Source: Erythrobacter sp. NAP1 (GTDB lineage: Bacteria > Pseudomonadota > Alphaproteobacteria > Sphingomonadales > Sphingomonadaceae). From it: a DNA stretch of 64,000 nucleotides. The notes beneath the pieces are model-generated. The model was not told the DNA's origin and searched no databases. It worked only from the letters and a program-made list of their open reading frames with translations. The stretch covers positions 3,141,468 through 3,205,467 of the forward strand of contig NZ_CH672390.1 in assembly GCF_000152865.1 (NCBI RefSeq). The letters run 5' to 3'. Made by a program: the position numbers and the translations under genes. Of this stretch, positions 54,526 to 63,133 are shown one piece after another (positions within the stretch are counted from its first letter, which is position 1; each line of letters opens with the position of its first letter).

Positions 54526-55017
54526 TCAATCCTCCTCCGTTGCAGCAAAGCCGACTGTCACCGTCTGCTTGGGCGGGCCCCATTCGACGATGTGATGCTC
54601 AAGCGGCCCTGCATCATCTTCACTGATGACGCGTCCTGCAACCGATACGCCAGCGCGAACAACAGCCTCTCGCTCGCCGCTGATGAGGTAGTGCCAATCG
54701 GGCAACTTGCGTCCAGCCGCGCGGCGGCGATAGGCGCAGGTGGTGGGCAACCACGGCACGTCCTCGACGATCGAAAGCGTCAGGCGCAGGCAATCGGGCA
54801 CGAAGGCCTTGCGGTTGCGATAGTCGCTGCACTGCGCGGTGCTGCAATCGAGCAGTTTGCAGGCAACGTTGGTGTCTTCGATCTCGCCGGTATCGGCGTC
54901 CTCGATCTTATGCAGGCAGCAGCGCCCGCAGCCATCACACAAGGCCTCCCACTCAGCGCGCGTGAGCTGATCGAGCGGCAGCTCCCAGAAAGCGTCACGC
55001 AAAGTGGGCTCGCTCAT
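54526..55017 (-). CDS. YcgN/YkgJ family cysteine-cluster protein
   Basis: 163-residue protein of the YcgN group (UPF0260). It contains LCDGCGRCCLHKIED and CKLLDCSTAQCSDY, an eight-cysteine set expected to bind a metal or iron-sulfur cluster. LPDWHYLISGEREAV and VAGRVISEDDAGPLEHHIVEW are also typical. The biochemical role is unknown. It ends 2 nt from the SCO1 gene and is adjacent to the metallopeptidase gene; all three are minus-strand and likely one operon. Confidence 0.9.
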   Translation of the reverse strand: MSEPTLRDAFWELPLDQLTRAEWEALCDGCGRCCLHKIEDADTGEIEDTNVACKLLDCSTAQCSDYRNRKAFVPDCLRLTLSIVEDVPWLPTTCAYRRRAAGRKLPDWHYLISGEREAVVRAGVSVAGRVISEDDAGPLEHHIVEWGPPKQTVTVGFAATEED

Positions 55018-55018
55018 A

Positions 55019-55636
55019 TCAGGTTACCCATTTGCCGAGCTCCTCGGCAACCGCATCCGCGCCAAGATCGGCGGGAAGCAGCGCCAGCGGCTCACCCTGC
55101 GGGCCGAACAGCAGCACGGTGCGCGAGTGGTCCATCAGGTATGTGTCAGGCGAGGGGCTATCGAGCTTGGTGTAATAGACGCCGAAAGTCTTGGCAGCGT
55201 CTGCAATCTGATCAGGCGAACCGGTGAGGCCGATCAAGCGCTCGGAAAAGGCATTTGTGAATTCCTCGACCACTTCGGGCGTGTCGCGGTCAGGGTCGAC
55301 CGAGATGAAGATCGGCTGGACCTGCTCACCCAATTCAGGATTTTCATCGGTGAACTGGTTGAGGCCCTGCACCGTGCGCTGCACGTCGGTCGGGCAGATG
55401 TCGGGGCAATAGGCGTATCCGAAATAGACGATCCGATACTGGCCGTTGAAGTCGGCCCATTTCACCGCCTCGCCACTGGTGTTCTGAAGGTCGAATTCGC
55501 CCCCGATGGTCGCGCCGTAAAGCGGCGGTTCGACCGGCACGGCAGGTTCGCTGCCGCATGCCGACAGCACGAGCGCGAGCGGCGCAACAACAGATGCAGC
55601 GAAAGCGAAACTGGGGGACTTTGCGAGGGTGTTCAT
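55019..55636 (-). CDS. SCO1/SenC family copper-handling lipoprotein
   Basis: 205 residues with a lipobox (LVLSACGS) and a thioredoxin-like fold with the copper-site CPDICP motif at about 77-82 and the conserved histidine in YLMDHSRTVLLF. IVYFGYAYCPDICPTDV and FISVDPDRDTPEVV are family signatures. It inserts copper into cytochrome c oxidase or protects against copper or redox stress, on the periplasmic side. Its start is GC-poor upstream, facing a divergent ankyrin gene. It probably heads the operon with the YcgN and YgjP genes. Confidence 0.92.
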   Translation of the reverse strand: MNTLAKSPSFAFAASVVAPLALVLSACGSEPAVPVEPPLYGATIGGEFDLQNTSGEAVKWADFNGQYRIVYFGYAYCPDICPTDVQRTVQGLNQFTDENPELGEQVQPIFISVDPDRDTPEVVEEFTNAFSERLIGLTGSPDQIADAAKTFGVYYTKLDSPSPDTYLMDHSRTVLLFGPQGEPLALLPADLGADAVAEELGKWVT

Positions 55637-55756
55637 GGTCTGCTAATTGCCTTGGGGCGATGGGCTAAATGTGCCCGGGAGTTGGGGGAACCTCTTGCGG
55701 TCTCTCACTGGCATAATATCTGACAGGTAACGCGAAAGGTTCAAAGCGTGGGGTTC

Positions 55757-56392
55757 ATGGTTTTGCGCAAATTAGGTCTTAAGGCAGGAATTGCCAGTGC
55801 GCTTGGTGCAAGCCTGCTTGCTCTGGTCGCTGTTCAGCCTGCTTCGGCGCAGCTTTATTCCGAAGGCTATCAGTTCCTCGAAGCGGTCAAGGAACGCGAT
55901 GGCGACACCGCAACCGACATGCTCAATGAGCCTGGAACGCAGGTGGTAAACACCCGCGACATCACGACCGGCGATACCGGACTGCACGTTGTGGTGGCGC
56001 GGCGCGATACGTTGTGGGTCAAGTTCCTGCTTCAACGCGGCGCGAACCCGAACATTCGCAACAATGACGGCCTTACCCCCCTCCAGATGGCGACCCGCCT
56101 CGGCTTTATCGAAGGGGCCGAGGAGCTTCTGAAGAAGGGCGCGCAGGTCAACGTCGCTGACAGTCAGGGCGAAACCCCGCTCATTTCTGCCGTGCACCAG
56201 CGCGACGTTGGCATGGTTCGCCGTCTGCTCGCTGAAGGCGCTGATCCGGATCGCAACGACAATTCGGGCCGTTCGGCACGCGACTATCTCGCGCTGATGA
56301 CCGGCAACACGCTGATGCAGCGCGAATTCGAAGCCGCTGACGAAGCGCGAGCCGAAAAACCCCAGACCGAGCAATACGGACCCTCATTCTGA
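55757..56392 (+). CDS. Exported ankyrin-repeat protein
   Basis: About 211 residues. A signal peptide (GIASALGASLLALVAVQPASA) is followed by at least four ankyrin repeats: DTGLHVVVARRDTLWVKFLL, DGLTPLQMATRLGF, QGETPLISAVHQRDVGMVRRLLAEGAD, and DRNDNSGRSARDYLALM. Periplasmic ankyrin proteins in proteobacteria may act in oxidative-stress or protein interactions. No partner is known here. GTG at 55748 could be the start because AAAGG sits at a good distance, but ATG at 55757 is also fair. It is 2 nt from the COQ9 gene, so they are co-transcribed. Confidence 0.88.
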   Translation: MVLRKLGLKAGIASALGASLLALVAVQPASAQLYSEGYQFLEAVKERDGDTATDMLNEPGTQVVNTRDITTGDTGLHVVVARRDTLWVKFLLQRGANPNIRNNDGLTPLQMATRLGFIEGAEELLKKGAQVNVADSQGETPLISAVHQRDVGMVRRLLAEGADPDRNDNSGRSARDYLALMTGNTLMQREFEAADEARAEKPQTEQYGPSF

Positions 56393-56394
56393 CT

Positions 56395-57075
56395 ATGAAC
56401 CAAACCGCCCCCGACTTCGCCGACATGACCCTCGACGAGCTGCGCATCGCGCTCGCTCCCGATATTGCCGCATCGGCGATTTTCGACGGGTGGAACGAAA
56501 CGGCGCTGGTCGCGGCGGCGGAAATGGCCGGGGCGGACGTGGACATTGCCAAGCTCGCTTTTCCGAGCGGCGCTTCGCAGGCGATGGACATGATCGAGGC
56601 GTGGATCACTTCGGTCGACATCGCGATGGAAGAGGCCTGGCCCGAAGAGCGGCTTGCCGAACTCAAGATCCGCGAACGCATCCGCGCGCTGGTTGCCTTC
56701 CGGCTCGAAGCGGTCGAGCATATCGACGAGGCCGTGCGCCGCGCGATGGCGATCATGGCAATGCCGCAAAACGCGCCGCGCTCGCTTCAGCTTGGGTGGC
56801 GATCGGCGGATGTCATGTGGCGTCTCGCCGGGGACACGGCGACCGATTACAACCATTATACAAAGCGCGCGATCCTTGCCGGGATCTACTCCGCAACGCT
56901 TGCCGTGTTCGTCAATGACGATAGCGAGGGCAAGGAAAAGACCTACGAATTTCTCGATCGCCGCATCGACGGCGTGATGAAATTCGAGAAGGCCAAGGCG
57001 CAGTTCCTCAATCGCGACATCGAACTGCCGAGCCTCACGCGCTTCCTCGGGCGGCTGCGTTACCCCTCTAGGTAG
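56395..57075 (+). CDS. coq9: COQ9 family ubiquinone biosynthesis accessory protein
   Basis: 226-residue protein with the COQ9 fold: IFDGWNETALVAAAEMAGAD at the start, MIEAWITSVDIAMEE in the middle and the characteristic AMPQNAPRSLQLGWRSADVMWRLAGDTATDYNHYTKRAIL lipid-binding region and YEFLDRRIDGVM near the end. COQ9 binds lipids and supports the COQ7 hydroxylation step of ubiquinone synthesis. It begins 2 nt after the ankyrin gene. Confidence 0.95.
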   Translation: MNQTAPDFADMTLDELRIALAPDIAASAIFDGWNETALVAAAEMAGADVDIAKLAFPSGASQAMDMIEAWITSVDIAMEEAWPEERLAELKIRERIRALVAFRLEAVEHIDEAVRRAMAIMAMPQNAPRSLQLGWRSADVMWRLAGDTATDYNHYTKRAILAGIYSATLAVFVNDDSEGKEKTYEFLDRRIDGVMKFEKAKAQFLNRDIELPSLTRFLGRLRYPSR

Positions 57076-57099
57076 TATCAACCATATTGGAGGTGGAAA

Positions 57100-57120
57100 A
57101 GCGCGAGGTCGCCTCGCGCT
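57100..57120. other. Perfect hairpin between coq9 and ssb
   Basis: AGCGCGAGG (57100-57108), 3-nt loop, CCTCGCGCT (57112-57120). No T-run follows on the plus strand, but four T follow on the minus strand, where no gene needs stopping. It lies 24 nt after the coq9 stop and may still act as a weak terminator or RNA-stability element. Confidence 0.7.
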
Positions 57121-57202
57121 GAGCGAAAGCGTGTCCTATTACCCTTGGCGAGAATCGCGGCCGCATGCGCCGCTTGAGACAGATTACGGGAAGGAAAGAT
57201 AA

Positions 57203-57766
57203 ATGGCGGGTTCGCTCAACAAGGTAATGCTGATCGGAAATCTCGGGGCAGACCCCGAAATCCGCAGCTTCCAAAACGGCGGGCGGGTGGCAAACCTGCG
57301 CATCGCCACCAGTGAAAACTGGAAAGACCGCAACACCGGCGAACGCCAGGAACGCACCGAATGGCACACGGTCGCGATCTTCTCCGAAGGTCTGGTGAAT
57401 GTGTGCGAGAACTACCTGAAGAAGGGCAGCAAGGTCTTCGTCGAGGGCCAGCTCCAGACCCGCAAGTGGCAGGACCAGAACGGTCAGGATCGCTATTCGA
57501 CCGAAGTGGTGCTGCGCGGCTATAACGGCACGCTCACCATGCTCGATGGTCGCGGCGAAGGCGGCGGCGGCGGTGGTGGCGGTCGCTCGGGCGGCGGCTA
57601 TGGCGGCGGAGGCGGCGGTGCCGGCTATGGCGATCGCGGCGGCCAAGGCGGCGGCGGCTGGAACCAGGGCGGCGGCGGCTCAGGCGGCGGAAACGGCGGT
57701 TCGGGCGGTGGCTCAGGTGGCGGCTCGGGCGGCTATGACGACCTCGATGACGACATTCCGTTCTAG
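57203..57766 (+). CDS. ssb: Single-stranded DNA-binding protein
   Basis: 187 residues. The N-terminal 110 residues form the OB fold ([60 protein letters not shown]). It is followed by a very Gly-rich linker (about 115-178) and the conserved acidic tip DLDDDIPF that recruits repair and replication proteins. The linker holds long Gly runs encoded by GGC/GGT codons. Single gene between two hairpin elements. Confidence 0.97.
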   Translation: MAGSLNKVMLIGNLGADPEIRSFQNGGRVANLRIATSENWKDRNTGERQERTEWHTVAIFSEGLVNVCENYLKKGSKVFVEGQLQTRKWQDQNGQDRYSTEVVLRGYNGTLTMLDGRGEGGGGGGGGRSGGGYGGGGGGAGYGDRGGQGGGGWNQGGGGSGGGNGGSGGGSGGGSGGYDDLDDDIPF

Positions 57767-57796
57767 GTCGCGCTCACTTCAGGCAAGAGACACAGA

Positions 57797-57827
57797 GGGC
57801 TCCGCAGGCGATTGCGGAGCCCTTTCT
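57797..57827 (+). terminator. Rho-independent terminator after ssb
   Basis: GGGCTCCGCA (57797-57806), 6-nt loop, TGCGGAGCCC (57813-57822), then TTTCT. Confidence 0.92.
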
Positions 57828-57834
57828 CGTTATG

Positions 57835-57880
57835 AAATGTCAAAACAGTTTGACATTTTCCTCCAAATGTAAAAACATCT
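57835..57880. promoter_or_regulatory. Palindromic operator region upstream of membrane protein and XRE regulator
   Basis: A perfect inverted repeat AAATGTCAAA (57835-57844), ACAG, TTTGACATTT (57849-57858) is followed 6 nt later by a second, imperfect one, AAATGT (57865-57870) AAAA ACATCT (57875-57880). TTGACA within the first arm can serve as a -35 hexamer. The two sites sit 35-80 nt before the ATG at 57915, a layout typical of an autoregulated XRE operon. The binding protein is probably the XRE product two genes downstream. Confidence 0.7.
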
Positions 57881-57914
57881 GAACATTCTTAGGGTCGAAG
57901 TGGAGTGTTCAAGG

Positions 57915-58310
57915 ATGACATATCGCACCAAGTTCTGGCTGTTGGCTGCCGTTTCATTCGGGTCAGCTCTGATTGCCGGAGTGATTATCGGCAAGACCGT
58001 GCCTGCATCAGGCGGCGTTGAGAATCCGGCGCTTGTTCTGCCCGTTCTGCTCGTGGTGGTTGGGCTGGTCATGGCGGCGAGCGTTGCCTGGTGGCGCAAG
58101 ACCGATGATGTGCAAAAGCAGGGCCAGCTTGTGAGTTGGTGGTGGGGTGGAAATACCGGAGCGCTCGCGATGCTCGTCACGCTGGTCGTCCTGACCGGCC
58201 GTCACAGCGACATCAGCCTTGGCGCAATCTATCTCTTCCTCGCCCAGTTTGCCGGAATGGCGGTGGTCTTTCTGGCCTGGAAGTTCCACGGCAGGGGCGT
58301 CGCGGAATGA
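57915..58310 (+). CDS. Small integral membrane protein paired with XRE regulator
   Basis: 131 residues with four hydrophobic spans: FWLLAAVSFGSALIAGVII, ALVLPVLLVVVGLVMAASVAWW, TGALAMLVTLVVL and IYLFLAQFAGMAVVFLAW. I know no specific function. It is co-directional with, and overlaps by 4 nt (ATGA), the XRE regulator gene. Small membrane protein plus XRE pairs of this kind are common in proteobacteria and occasionally labelled DUF2975-like, but I cannot assign a family with confidence. ATG at 57915 is preferred over 57900 because GGAG lies 10 nt upstream. Confidence 0.75.
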   Translation: MTYRTKFWLLAAVSFGSALIAGVIIGKTVPASGGVENPALVLPVLLVVVGLVMAASVAWWRKTDDVQKQGQLVSWWWGGNTGALAMLVTLVVLTGRHSDISLGAIYLFLAQFAGMAVVFLAWKFHGRGVAE

Positions 58311-58507
58311 AGAATTGCCTGCGTGACCTGCGAAAAGGGCGCGGCCTCAATCAGGCCGACCTCGCCAATACGCTCGAAGTGTCGCGCCAGACGATCATCG
58401 CGATTGAGGCCGACAAATACGACCCATCGCTGCCGATGGCCTATCGCCTGGCTGCTTTCTTCGATGTCCCGGTTGAAGAGCTGTTCTTCAACCCCTGGCG
58501 CGACTGA
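58307..58507 (+). CDS. XRE-type helix-turn-helix regulator (66 residues)
   Basis: A compact YozG/Cro-like repressor. The HTH reads LRKGRGLNQADLANTLEVSR and QTIIAIEADKYDPSLPMAY, ending in FFDVPVEELFF. No C-terminal sensing domain is present. The start overlaps the membrane protein stop by 4 nt (ATGA), and the only upstream operator-like palindromes are at 57835-57880. This suggests that it represses its own two-gene operon, possibly relieved by the membrane protein. Confidence 0.92.
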   Translation: MKNCLRDLRKGRGLNQADLANTLEVSRQTIIAIEADKYDPSLPMAYRLAAFFDVPVEELFFNPWRD

Positions 58508-58519
58508 ACCCGCTGAGCG

Positions 58520-59404
58520 TTAGCGCCGCGCCATCTGGTAGATGATTGAGGTCGCGTAATAGGAACGGAACGGCTGCCCGCTGGCGTCCATTGCGGGCTG
58601 GAACTCGGCTTCCTGCATTTCGGCGCATGCTGGCGAATCGAGCTTTTCGGTCGTCGTCGCTGCATCGATCTGGCAGCGCTCGACGCGGCCGTCTTCGCCG
58701 ACGATCACACGCATGCGCAGGATCGCCTGCTCGCCTCGCATCAGGGCGCTGGTCGGATATTTGCTGGCGATACGGCTCGCGACGCGTTCTTCGTTCAGCC
58801 ACTTGGGCATGCTTGCAGCGGCGAGGTGCTGGTCGACGTCGAGACCCCATTCGCGCACCATGTCCTGCGTGCAGGAATTGAGAACCTTGAACGCCTCACC
58901 AAGCGGACCGGTTTCGAACCGGACTTCGCGCCCTCGCTGGCGAACCGAGACGAATTCGACCTTGTCACCGAGATCCGCATCGAGCTGCGCAAGCCCGGTG
59001 ATTTCCTGTTCGAACGGAGCGGTGCCGTTCTCGACATGAACATTCGAATAGATCACCGCATTGCCGATCGTGTCGAGCTCTCCGGTGAACGGCTCGGTGC
59101 GAAGATCTTCCTGGCCCTCGTAGAACTTGAGCGAGGTGCGCCCACGGCTGCGGAAGCGCTTGAGCGCGGGGCCAGCGACCGTCAGCCCGGCCTGGGCGTT
59201 GGGATAGTGCTGCTCGAAAAAAAGGTAGTGGCGATCGTCTTCCGGTCCGAACATCGCGGCAAGCCGACATTTGTCGGGAGCGAAGTCGACATTCCACTGC
59301 GACGAGCGTTCGAGCGAGATCGGCTCGGACGCTAGCGCGGGCACGGAGATTGCGGCGCACGCGCTGGCGAGCGCGGCGATCCGAATGGTACGGAAACTGG
59401 ACAT
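58520..59404 (-). CDS. TonB C-terminal domain exported protein
   Basis: 294 residues: a signal peptide (IAALASACAAISVPALAS), an unassigned central region with CRLAAMFGPEDDRHY, and a TonB C-terminal-like domain (RIASKYPTSALMRGEQAILRMRVIVGEDGRVERCQI and ACAEMQEAEFQPAMDASG). It lacks the N-terminal anchor and Pro-rich linker of classical TonB, so it is more like a periplasmic TonB-domain protein. Transcribed against the XRE gene, with only 12 nt between stops. Confidence 0.75.
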   Translation of the reverse strand: MSSFRTIRIAALASACAAISVPALASEPISLERSSQWNVDFAPDKCRLAAMFGPEDDRHYLFFEQHYPNAQAGLTVAGPALKRFRSRGRTSLKFYEGQEDLRTEPFTGELDTIGNAVIYSNVHVENGTAPFEQEITGLAQLDADLGDKVEFVSVRQRGREVRFETGPLGEAFKVLNSCTQDMVREWGLDVDQHLAAASMPKWLNEERVASRIASKYPTSALMRGEQAILRMRVIVGEDGRVERCQIDAATTTEKLDSPACAEMQEAEFQPAMDASGQPFRSYYATSIIYQMARR

Positions 59405-59478
59405 GAAAGTGACCCCTGGATTTCTGCGACGAACACAGACTGCCGATTCTAGGCAAGGGGATCAAGCACCTATGCGCT

Positions 59479-60021
59479 TCAATCCTTCTTGAGCGCCGCA
59501 AGCGCAGCGGCCAGCGGACCTTCCTGTTCGCCTTCGGCCACGATCCCGGCTTTCTTTCGCATTTCGTCGGCAGCGGGCCCTTCGGCATAGGGGTCGATTG
59601 CAAGACCCAGCGTTTGCGCGATCGCTTCGCCGAGGTCGAATGCATCGCCTGAATAGTCGATTTCATCGCAATCGTCGGCTTCGAGTTCGACCTCTATCTC
59701 GCCGTCTTCGTCCTCGGCTGGGTCAAGGGCGCTTTCCTCGACAAAGCGCAGGTCGATGCTCTCGTCGATGGTCGCAGGAAAGTCCTCGCCTGAAATTGCG
59801 CAGGTCTGCCGGATAGCAGCGCTCAACCGCCCGGTCGCGCGGATCGCACTGGCGCGCTGTTCGAGCGATATTTCGGCGCGAAGGGAATCGATGCCCGGCA
59901 GACCAAAGCGGCTTGCAAGCGCTGCGCGCTCACTCGCATCGGCCTCGACCACCACCGGTTCTGCCGGGAGGCTTTTGACCTTTACGAGGCGCTGAAGTTC
60001 GGAAGTTGCCACGTCAATCAC
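59479..60021 (-). CDS. DUF177 (YceD-like) protein
   Basis: 180 residues with the YceD fold: SELQRLVKVKSLPAEPVVV at the start and QTCAISGEDFPATIDESIDLRFVEE in the middle, followed by an acidic block (EDEDGEIEVELEADD) and IDYSGDAFDLGEAIAQTLGLAIDPY. Relatives are linked to 23S rRNA metabolism and usually precede rpmF, which is not here. It overlaps the CBP3-type chaperone gene by 4 nt. Confidence 0.9.
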   Translation of the reverse strand: MIDVATSELQRLVKVKSLPAEPVVVEADASERAALASRFGLPGIDSLRAEISLEQRASAIRATGRLSAAIRQTCAISGEDFPATIDESIDLRFVEESALDPAEDEDGEIEVELEADDCDEIDYSGDAFDLGEAIAQTLGLAIDPYAEGPAADEMRKKAGIVAEGEQEGPLAAALAALKKD

Positions 60022-60548
60022 CAGATGCCGCTTGCCTTCAGGATCGTCTTGTCATCGAAGGTCGCAAGCCTTTCGGAAAGCGCGAGCAGTTTGTCTGCGA
60101 CCTTCTCAGCGCTCGCCTGTTCGTCTGCCCCTTCGCGGAACGTCACGTTGCGTGAGACTGCAGCGACCAGCTTTTCGCGATCCTTCTCGGTCAGCGCGCT
60201 GCGGTATGCACCGAGCCTGCCGCCGAGCACGCTCATCAGCTTGCCCACACGCTTGCCCACGACGACATCGTTTACGCCAAATTCGCGCAACTGGCCGTCC
60301 ATGTCCTCGACGAACAATTCGGCCAGAAGCGCGCTCTCGCTGCGCATCTCGCTCGCCTCGACGCGGACCATGACGACGCACAGGATCGCGGTGATCAGAT
60401 CGAAGCGCCCGCCGACCGTGTCGGCAACATCGCAGTCGGCATAATAGGACGGCTCGCGCGCCAATTCGACGACGCGGTGCCACAGCGGGCGGACTGTTTC
60501 ACGAGGGTCAGGGCCCGTGCCCAGCAGCTTTGAAAGAAAAGACATCAT
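60018..60548 (-). CDS. Ubiquinol-cytochrome c chaperone (CBP3-like)
   Basis: 176 residues similar to the CBP3/UQCC1 family: PLWHRVVELAREPSYYADC, DVADTVGGRFDLITAIL, LLAELFVEDMDGQLREFGV, and VVGKRVGKLMSVLGGRLGAYR are family hallmarks. In mitochondria this protein helps assemble the bc1 complex. In bacteria the exact role is less settled. Its ATG may be at 60548 or one codon later. It is coupled to the DUF177 gene by an ATGA overlap and diverges from bamE. Confidence 0.92.
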   Translation of the reverse strand: MMSFLSKLLGTGPDPRETVRPLWHRVVELAREPSYYADCDVADTVGGRFDLITAILCVVMVRVEASEMRSESALLAELFVEDMDGQLREFGVNDVVVGKRVGKLMSVLGGRLGAYRSALTEKDREKLVAAVSRNVTFREGADEQASAEKVADKLLALSERLATFDDKTILKASGIW

Positions 60549-60792
60549 ATCCTCATTACGAAACGCTTGCCCGATGGGTTTCGCACCGACCTATCGCATT
60601 CAGCGGCAATTCACCCGCCCCTTGTCAGCGCACCATTCGCGCTAATGCCAGCCCACATACGTGCATGTCTGTGTGCTTGCTGGCCCAGAGCGTTGCAACG
60701 CTTCGCGACAGGCCGTAAGGCGTTGCCACGAGATATAGGTCGCGCTGCGTGCGCGGCAAGAGACGGTTAGAAGACGGGATTTAACGACAACG

Positions 60793-61278
60793 ATGTTGAA
60801 AGCACCTTCGGCAAATGGCCGCATGTTCAAGATTGCAGCACTGGGCTGCGCGGTGCTGGCACTCGGTGCGTGTTCCTCCATCCGCGAATCGCGTGGTTTC
60901 GTGAACGATGCCGTGCTCGTTAACTCGGTTCAGCCGGGCATCGACAACCGTCGCTCGGTCGAAGGCATGTTGGGCCGTCCGACCTTCGAAAGCCAGTATG
61001 GCGAGAACACCTGGTATTACATTTCCAGCATCACCGGCCGTCGCCCCTTCGTGCGCCCGCGCATTCGCGACCACTCGGTGATGGCAATCCGCTTCGATGA
61101 AGAAGGCAATGTCGCAACGATCGAGCGCAGCGGTATCGACGAGGTCGTCTACCTCACGCCCGATGGCGACAAGACCCCAACGCTTGGCCGTGAGCGCGGC
61201 TTCCTCGAAGACCTGTTCGGCAATATCGGCCAGGTTGGCGGCGTTGGCGCACCGGGCGGTGGCCCGGGCGGTCCGTAA
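60793..61278 (+). CDS. bamE: Outer membrane protein assembly factor BamE (SmpA/OmlA)
   Basis: 161-residue lipoprotein. The lipobox LGAC is near residue 27 (VLALGACSS) after a hydrophobic helix. The BamE domain has [38 protein letters not shown], and [15 protein letters not shown], a core pattern of the family. It is part of the BAM complex that folds outer-membrane beta-barrels. The C-terminus has an unusual Gly/Pro-rich tail ([12 protein letters not shown]). An internal ATG at 60823 could also be the start. Confidence 0.93.
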   Translation: MLKAPSANGRMFKIAALGCAVLALGACSSIRESRGFVNDAVLVNSVQPGIDNRRSVEGMLGRPTFESQYGENTWYYISSITGRRPFVRPRIRDHSVMAIRFDEEGNVATIERSGIDEVVYLTPDGDKTPTLGRERGFLEDLFGNIGQVGGVGAPGGGPGGP

Positions 61279-61322
61279 GCCTTGCGCTTGACGCTTTTCG
61301 CACAGCGCCCATATCTGCCGCG

Positions 61323-61883
61323 ATGAGCGAAAATAACGGCGACCACGGCCTTATTCAGTGGCACGGCACCACCATCATCGGCGTAAAGCGCGGCGGCAAG
61401 ACCGTCGTGGCGGGCGATGGTCAGGTCTCCATGGGCAACACCGTGATGAAGCCCAATGCCCGCAAGGTTCGCCGCATTGGTGAAGGCGAAAAGGTCGTGG
61501 CCGGTTTTGCCGGTGCGACTGCCGATGCTTTCACCCTGTTTGAACGCCTTGAACGCAAGCTTGAGCAATATTCCGGGCAGTTGATGCGCGCCTCGGTCGA
61601 GCTCGCCAAGGACTGGCGCACCGACAAGTATCTGCGCAATCTCGAAGCGTTGATGATCGTCGCGGACGAGGAAAGCCTGCTGGTGCTCACCGGCAATGGC
61701 GATGTGCTTGAACCCGAAGGCGGGATCGCGGCGATCGGATCAGGCGGCAATTACGCGCTCGCCGCCGCACGTGCGCTTTCCGATTACGAAGAAGACGCCG
61801 AACAGATAGCGCGCAAGGCCATGGCCGTTGCCGCTGAAATTTGCGTCTTCACCAACGGTAATCTGACAGTGGAAACGGTCTAA
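61323..61883 (+). CDS. hslV: ATP-dependent protease subunit HslV
   Basis: 186 residues of a proteasome-type peptidase. The catalytic Thr follows a short propeptide in [13 protein letters not shown], with [22 protein letters not shown] and [19 protein letters not shown] after it. It assembles as a dodecamer with HslU. Unlike the usual directly adjacent hslVU pair, an oxidoreductase gene lies between them. Confidence 0.97.
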   Translation: MSENNGDHGLIQWHGTTIIGVKRGGKTVVAGDGQVSMGNTVMKPNARKVRRIGEGEKVVAGFAGATADAFTLFERLERKLEQYSGQLMRASVELAKDWRTDKYLRNLEALMIVADEESLLVLTGNGDVLEPEGGIAAIGSGGNYALAAARALSDYEEDAEQIARKAMAVAAEICVFTNGNLTVETV

Positions 61884-61954
61884 CGAACCGCGCTGGGGGT
61901 AAAGCCCCATTGCTGCCAGCAACCTCACGCATTCGAATTGCGAGCAGGGGCAGC

Positions 61955-63079
61955 ATGATTCTTCATCAGACAATCGATCGTCGCCGGCTTTTGTCCGGCG
62001 CTGCTGTGGCAGGCGGAGCCCTGTCATTGGGAGCCTGCGCGCGCGAACCTTTGGCAATGGCGAGCGCGCCTCCATCGGCAGTTTGCCTTCCCGCAGTGCT
62101 TGCCGAGGAAGGCCGCGTCATCAGGACGGTCGCTGGCATACGTCCCTATCGAGACGCCGGTTTCGTCGTGCGCGAAGAAGTTCTGGGGACCAAGAGGCTG
62201 GTGCACAATTACGGTCATGGCGGTGCGGGAATCACGCTCAGTTGGGGCTCATCCATGCTTGCGGCGAGGGCGGGACTTGCCGGGCATTCGGGTCCGGTCG
62301 CGGTGATCGGATCGGGCGCGCTAGGGCTCACGGCTGCCAAGCTGGTGCAGGAGGCAGGCTTCAAGGTCACGATCTACGCCGCCGACTTTCCGCCCGACAC
62401 AACCTCCAATGTAGCGGGCGGGCAAATCCATCCGGCGAGCCTCTTCCGCGGCAGCGCGGTTGACGATGCTTGGATGGCGCAATTCGCCGCCGCGATGGAT
62501 TACAGCTATCGCCGCTACCAGATCAGCGTCGGCGAGGACACCGGCGTGCGCTGGCTCACGACCTATGACGAAACGCGCGGTCGCGGCCTCCCGGAGATCG
62601 AGGCGCGCATGATGCCTGCCGCGCGGATTCTGGGCGAGGGCGAGCATCCTTTCCCGGTCGAGACCGTGCGCGAATGGCGCGGCATGTATGTCGAGACCGG
62701 ACGCTGGCTGGAGCACCTGATGCGCGAGGTCAGCATCGCGGGCGCGCGCATGATCCGCCGCCGATTCGAGACACCTGCCGATCTCGCCGAGCTGCCCGAA
62801 ACCCTGGTCATCAACTGCACGGGCTTTGGCGCGCGTGACCTCTTCGGCGATGAGGAGATGGTCGGCGCACGCGGCCAGTTGGCGATCCTGTTGCCGCAGC
62901 CAGAGCTCAATTATGCCTACCGGATGCGCGCAGGCTACATGTTCCCGCGTCCTGATGGCGTGATCCTCGGGGGCACGTTCGAGCGTGGCGAGATTGATCC
63001 GACGCCACATCCCGACGACATCGCCCGCATCCTTGCGACGCACCGCGAATTGAGCAGCGCCTTCGCCTGTACGACCTGA
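61955..63079 (+). CDS. D-amino-acid-oxidase-like FAD oxidoreductase, circularly permuted, exported
   Basis: 374 residues. The N-terminus has a twin-arginine-like RRRLLSG and a lipobox SLGAC, so it may be exported as a lipoprotein. Residues 61-66 (GIRPYR) and 84-90 (HNYGHGG, then AGITLSWG) match the segment that lies at the C-terminal end in D-amino acid oxidases. The FAD-binding Rossmann motif VAVIGSGALGLTAAKLV follows at 115-131 and TSNVAGGQIHP at about 150. The last part (YMFPRPDGVILGGTFERGEID) matches what normally precedes the GIRPYR block. So the order is permuted. A D-amino-acid or related amine oxidase activity is likely, but the substrate is unknown. ATG at 61955 is preferred because AGGGG precedes it. 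Confidence 0.82.
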   Translation: MILHQTIDRRRLLSGAAVAGGALSLGACAREPLAMASAPPSAVCLPAVLAEEGRVIRTVAGIRPYRDAGFVVREEVLGTKRLVHNYGHGGAGITLSWGSSMLAARAGLAGHSGPVAVIGSGALGLTAAKLVQEAGFKVTIYAADFPPDTTSNVAGGQIHPASLFRGSAVDDAWMAQFAAAMDYSYRRYQISVGEDTGVRWLTTYDETRGRGLPEIEARMMPAARILGEGEHPFPVETVREWRGMYVETGRWLEHLMREVSIAGARMIRRRFETPADLAELPETLVINCTGFGARDLFGDEEMVGARGQLAILLPQPELNYAYRMRAGYMFPRPDGVILGGTFERGEIDPTPHPDDIARILATHRELSSAFACTT

Positions 63080-63133
63080 TCGGGTTCGCCGCCCCCTTGC
63101 ACGCGGGCTCATGCGCCCCCAAATCGCGCGGCA

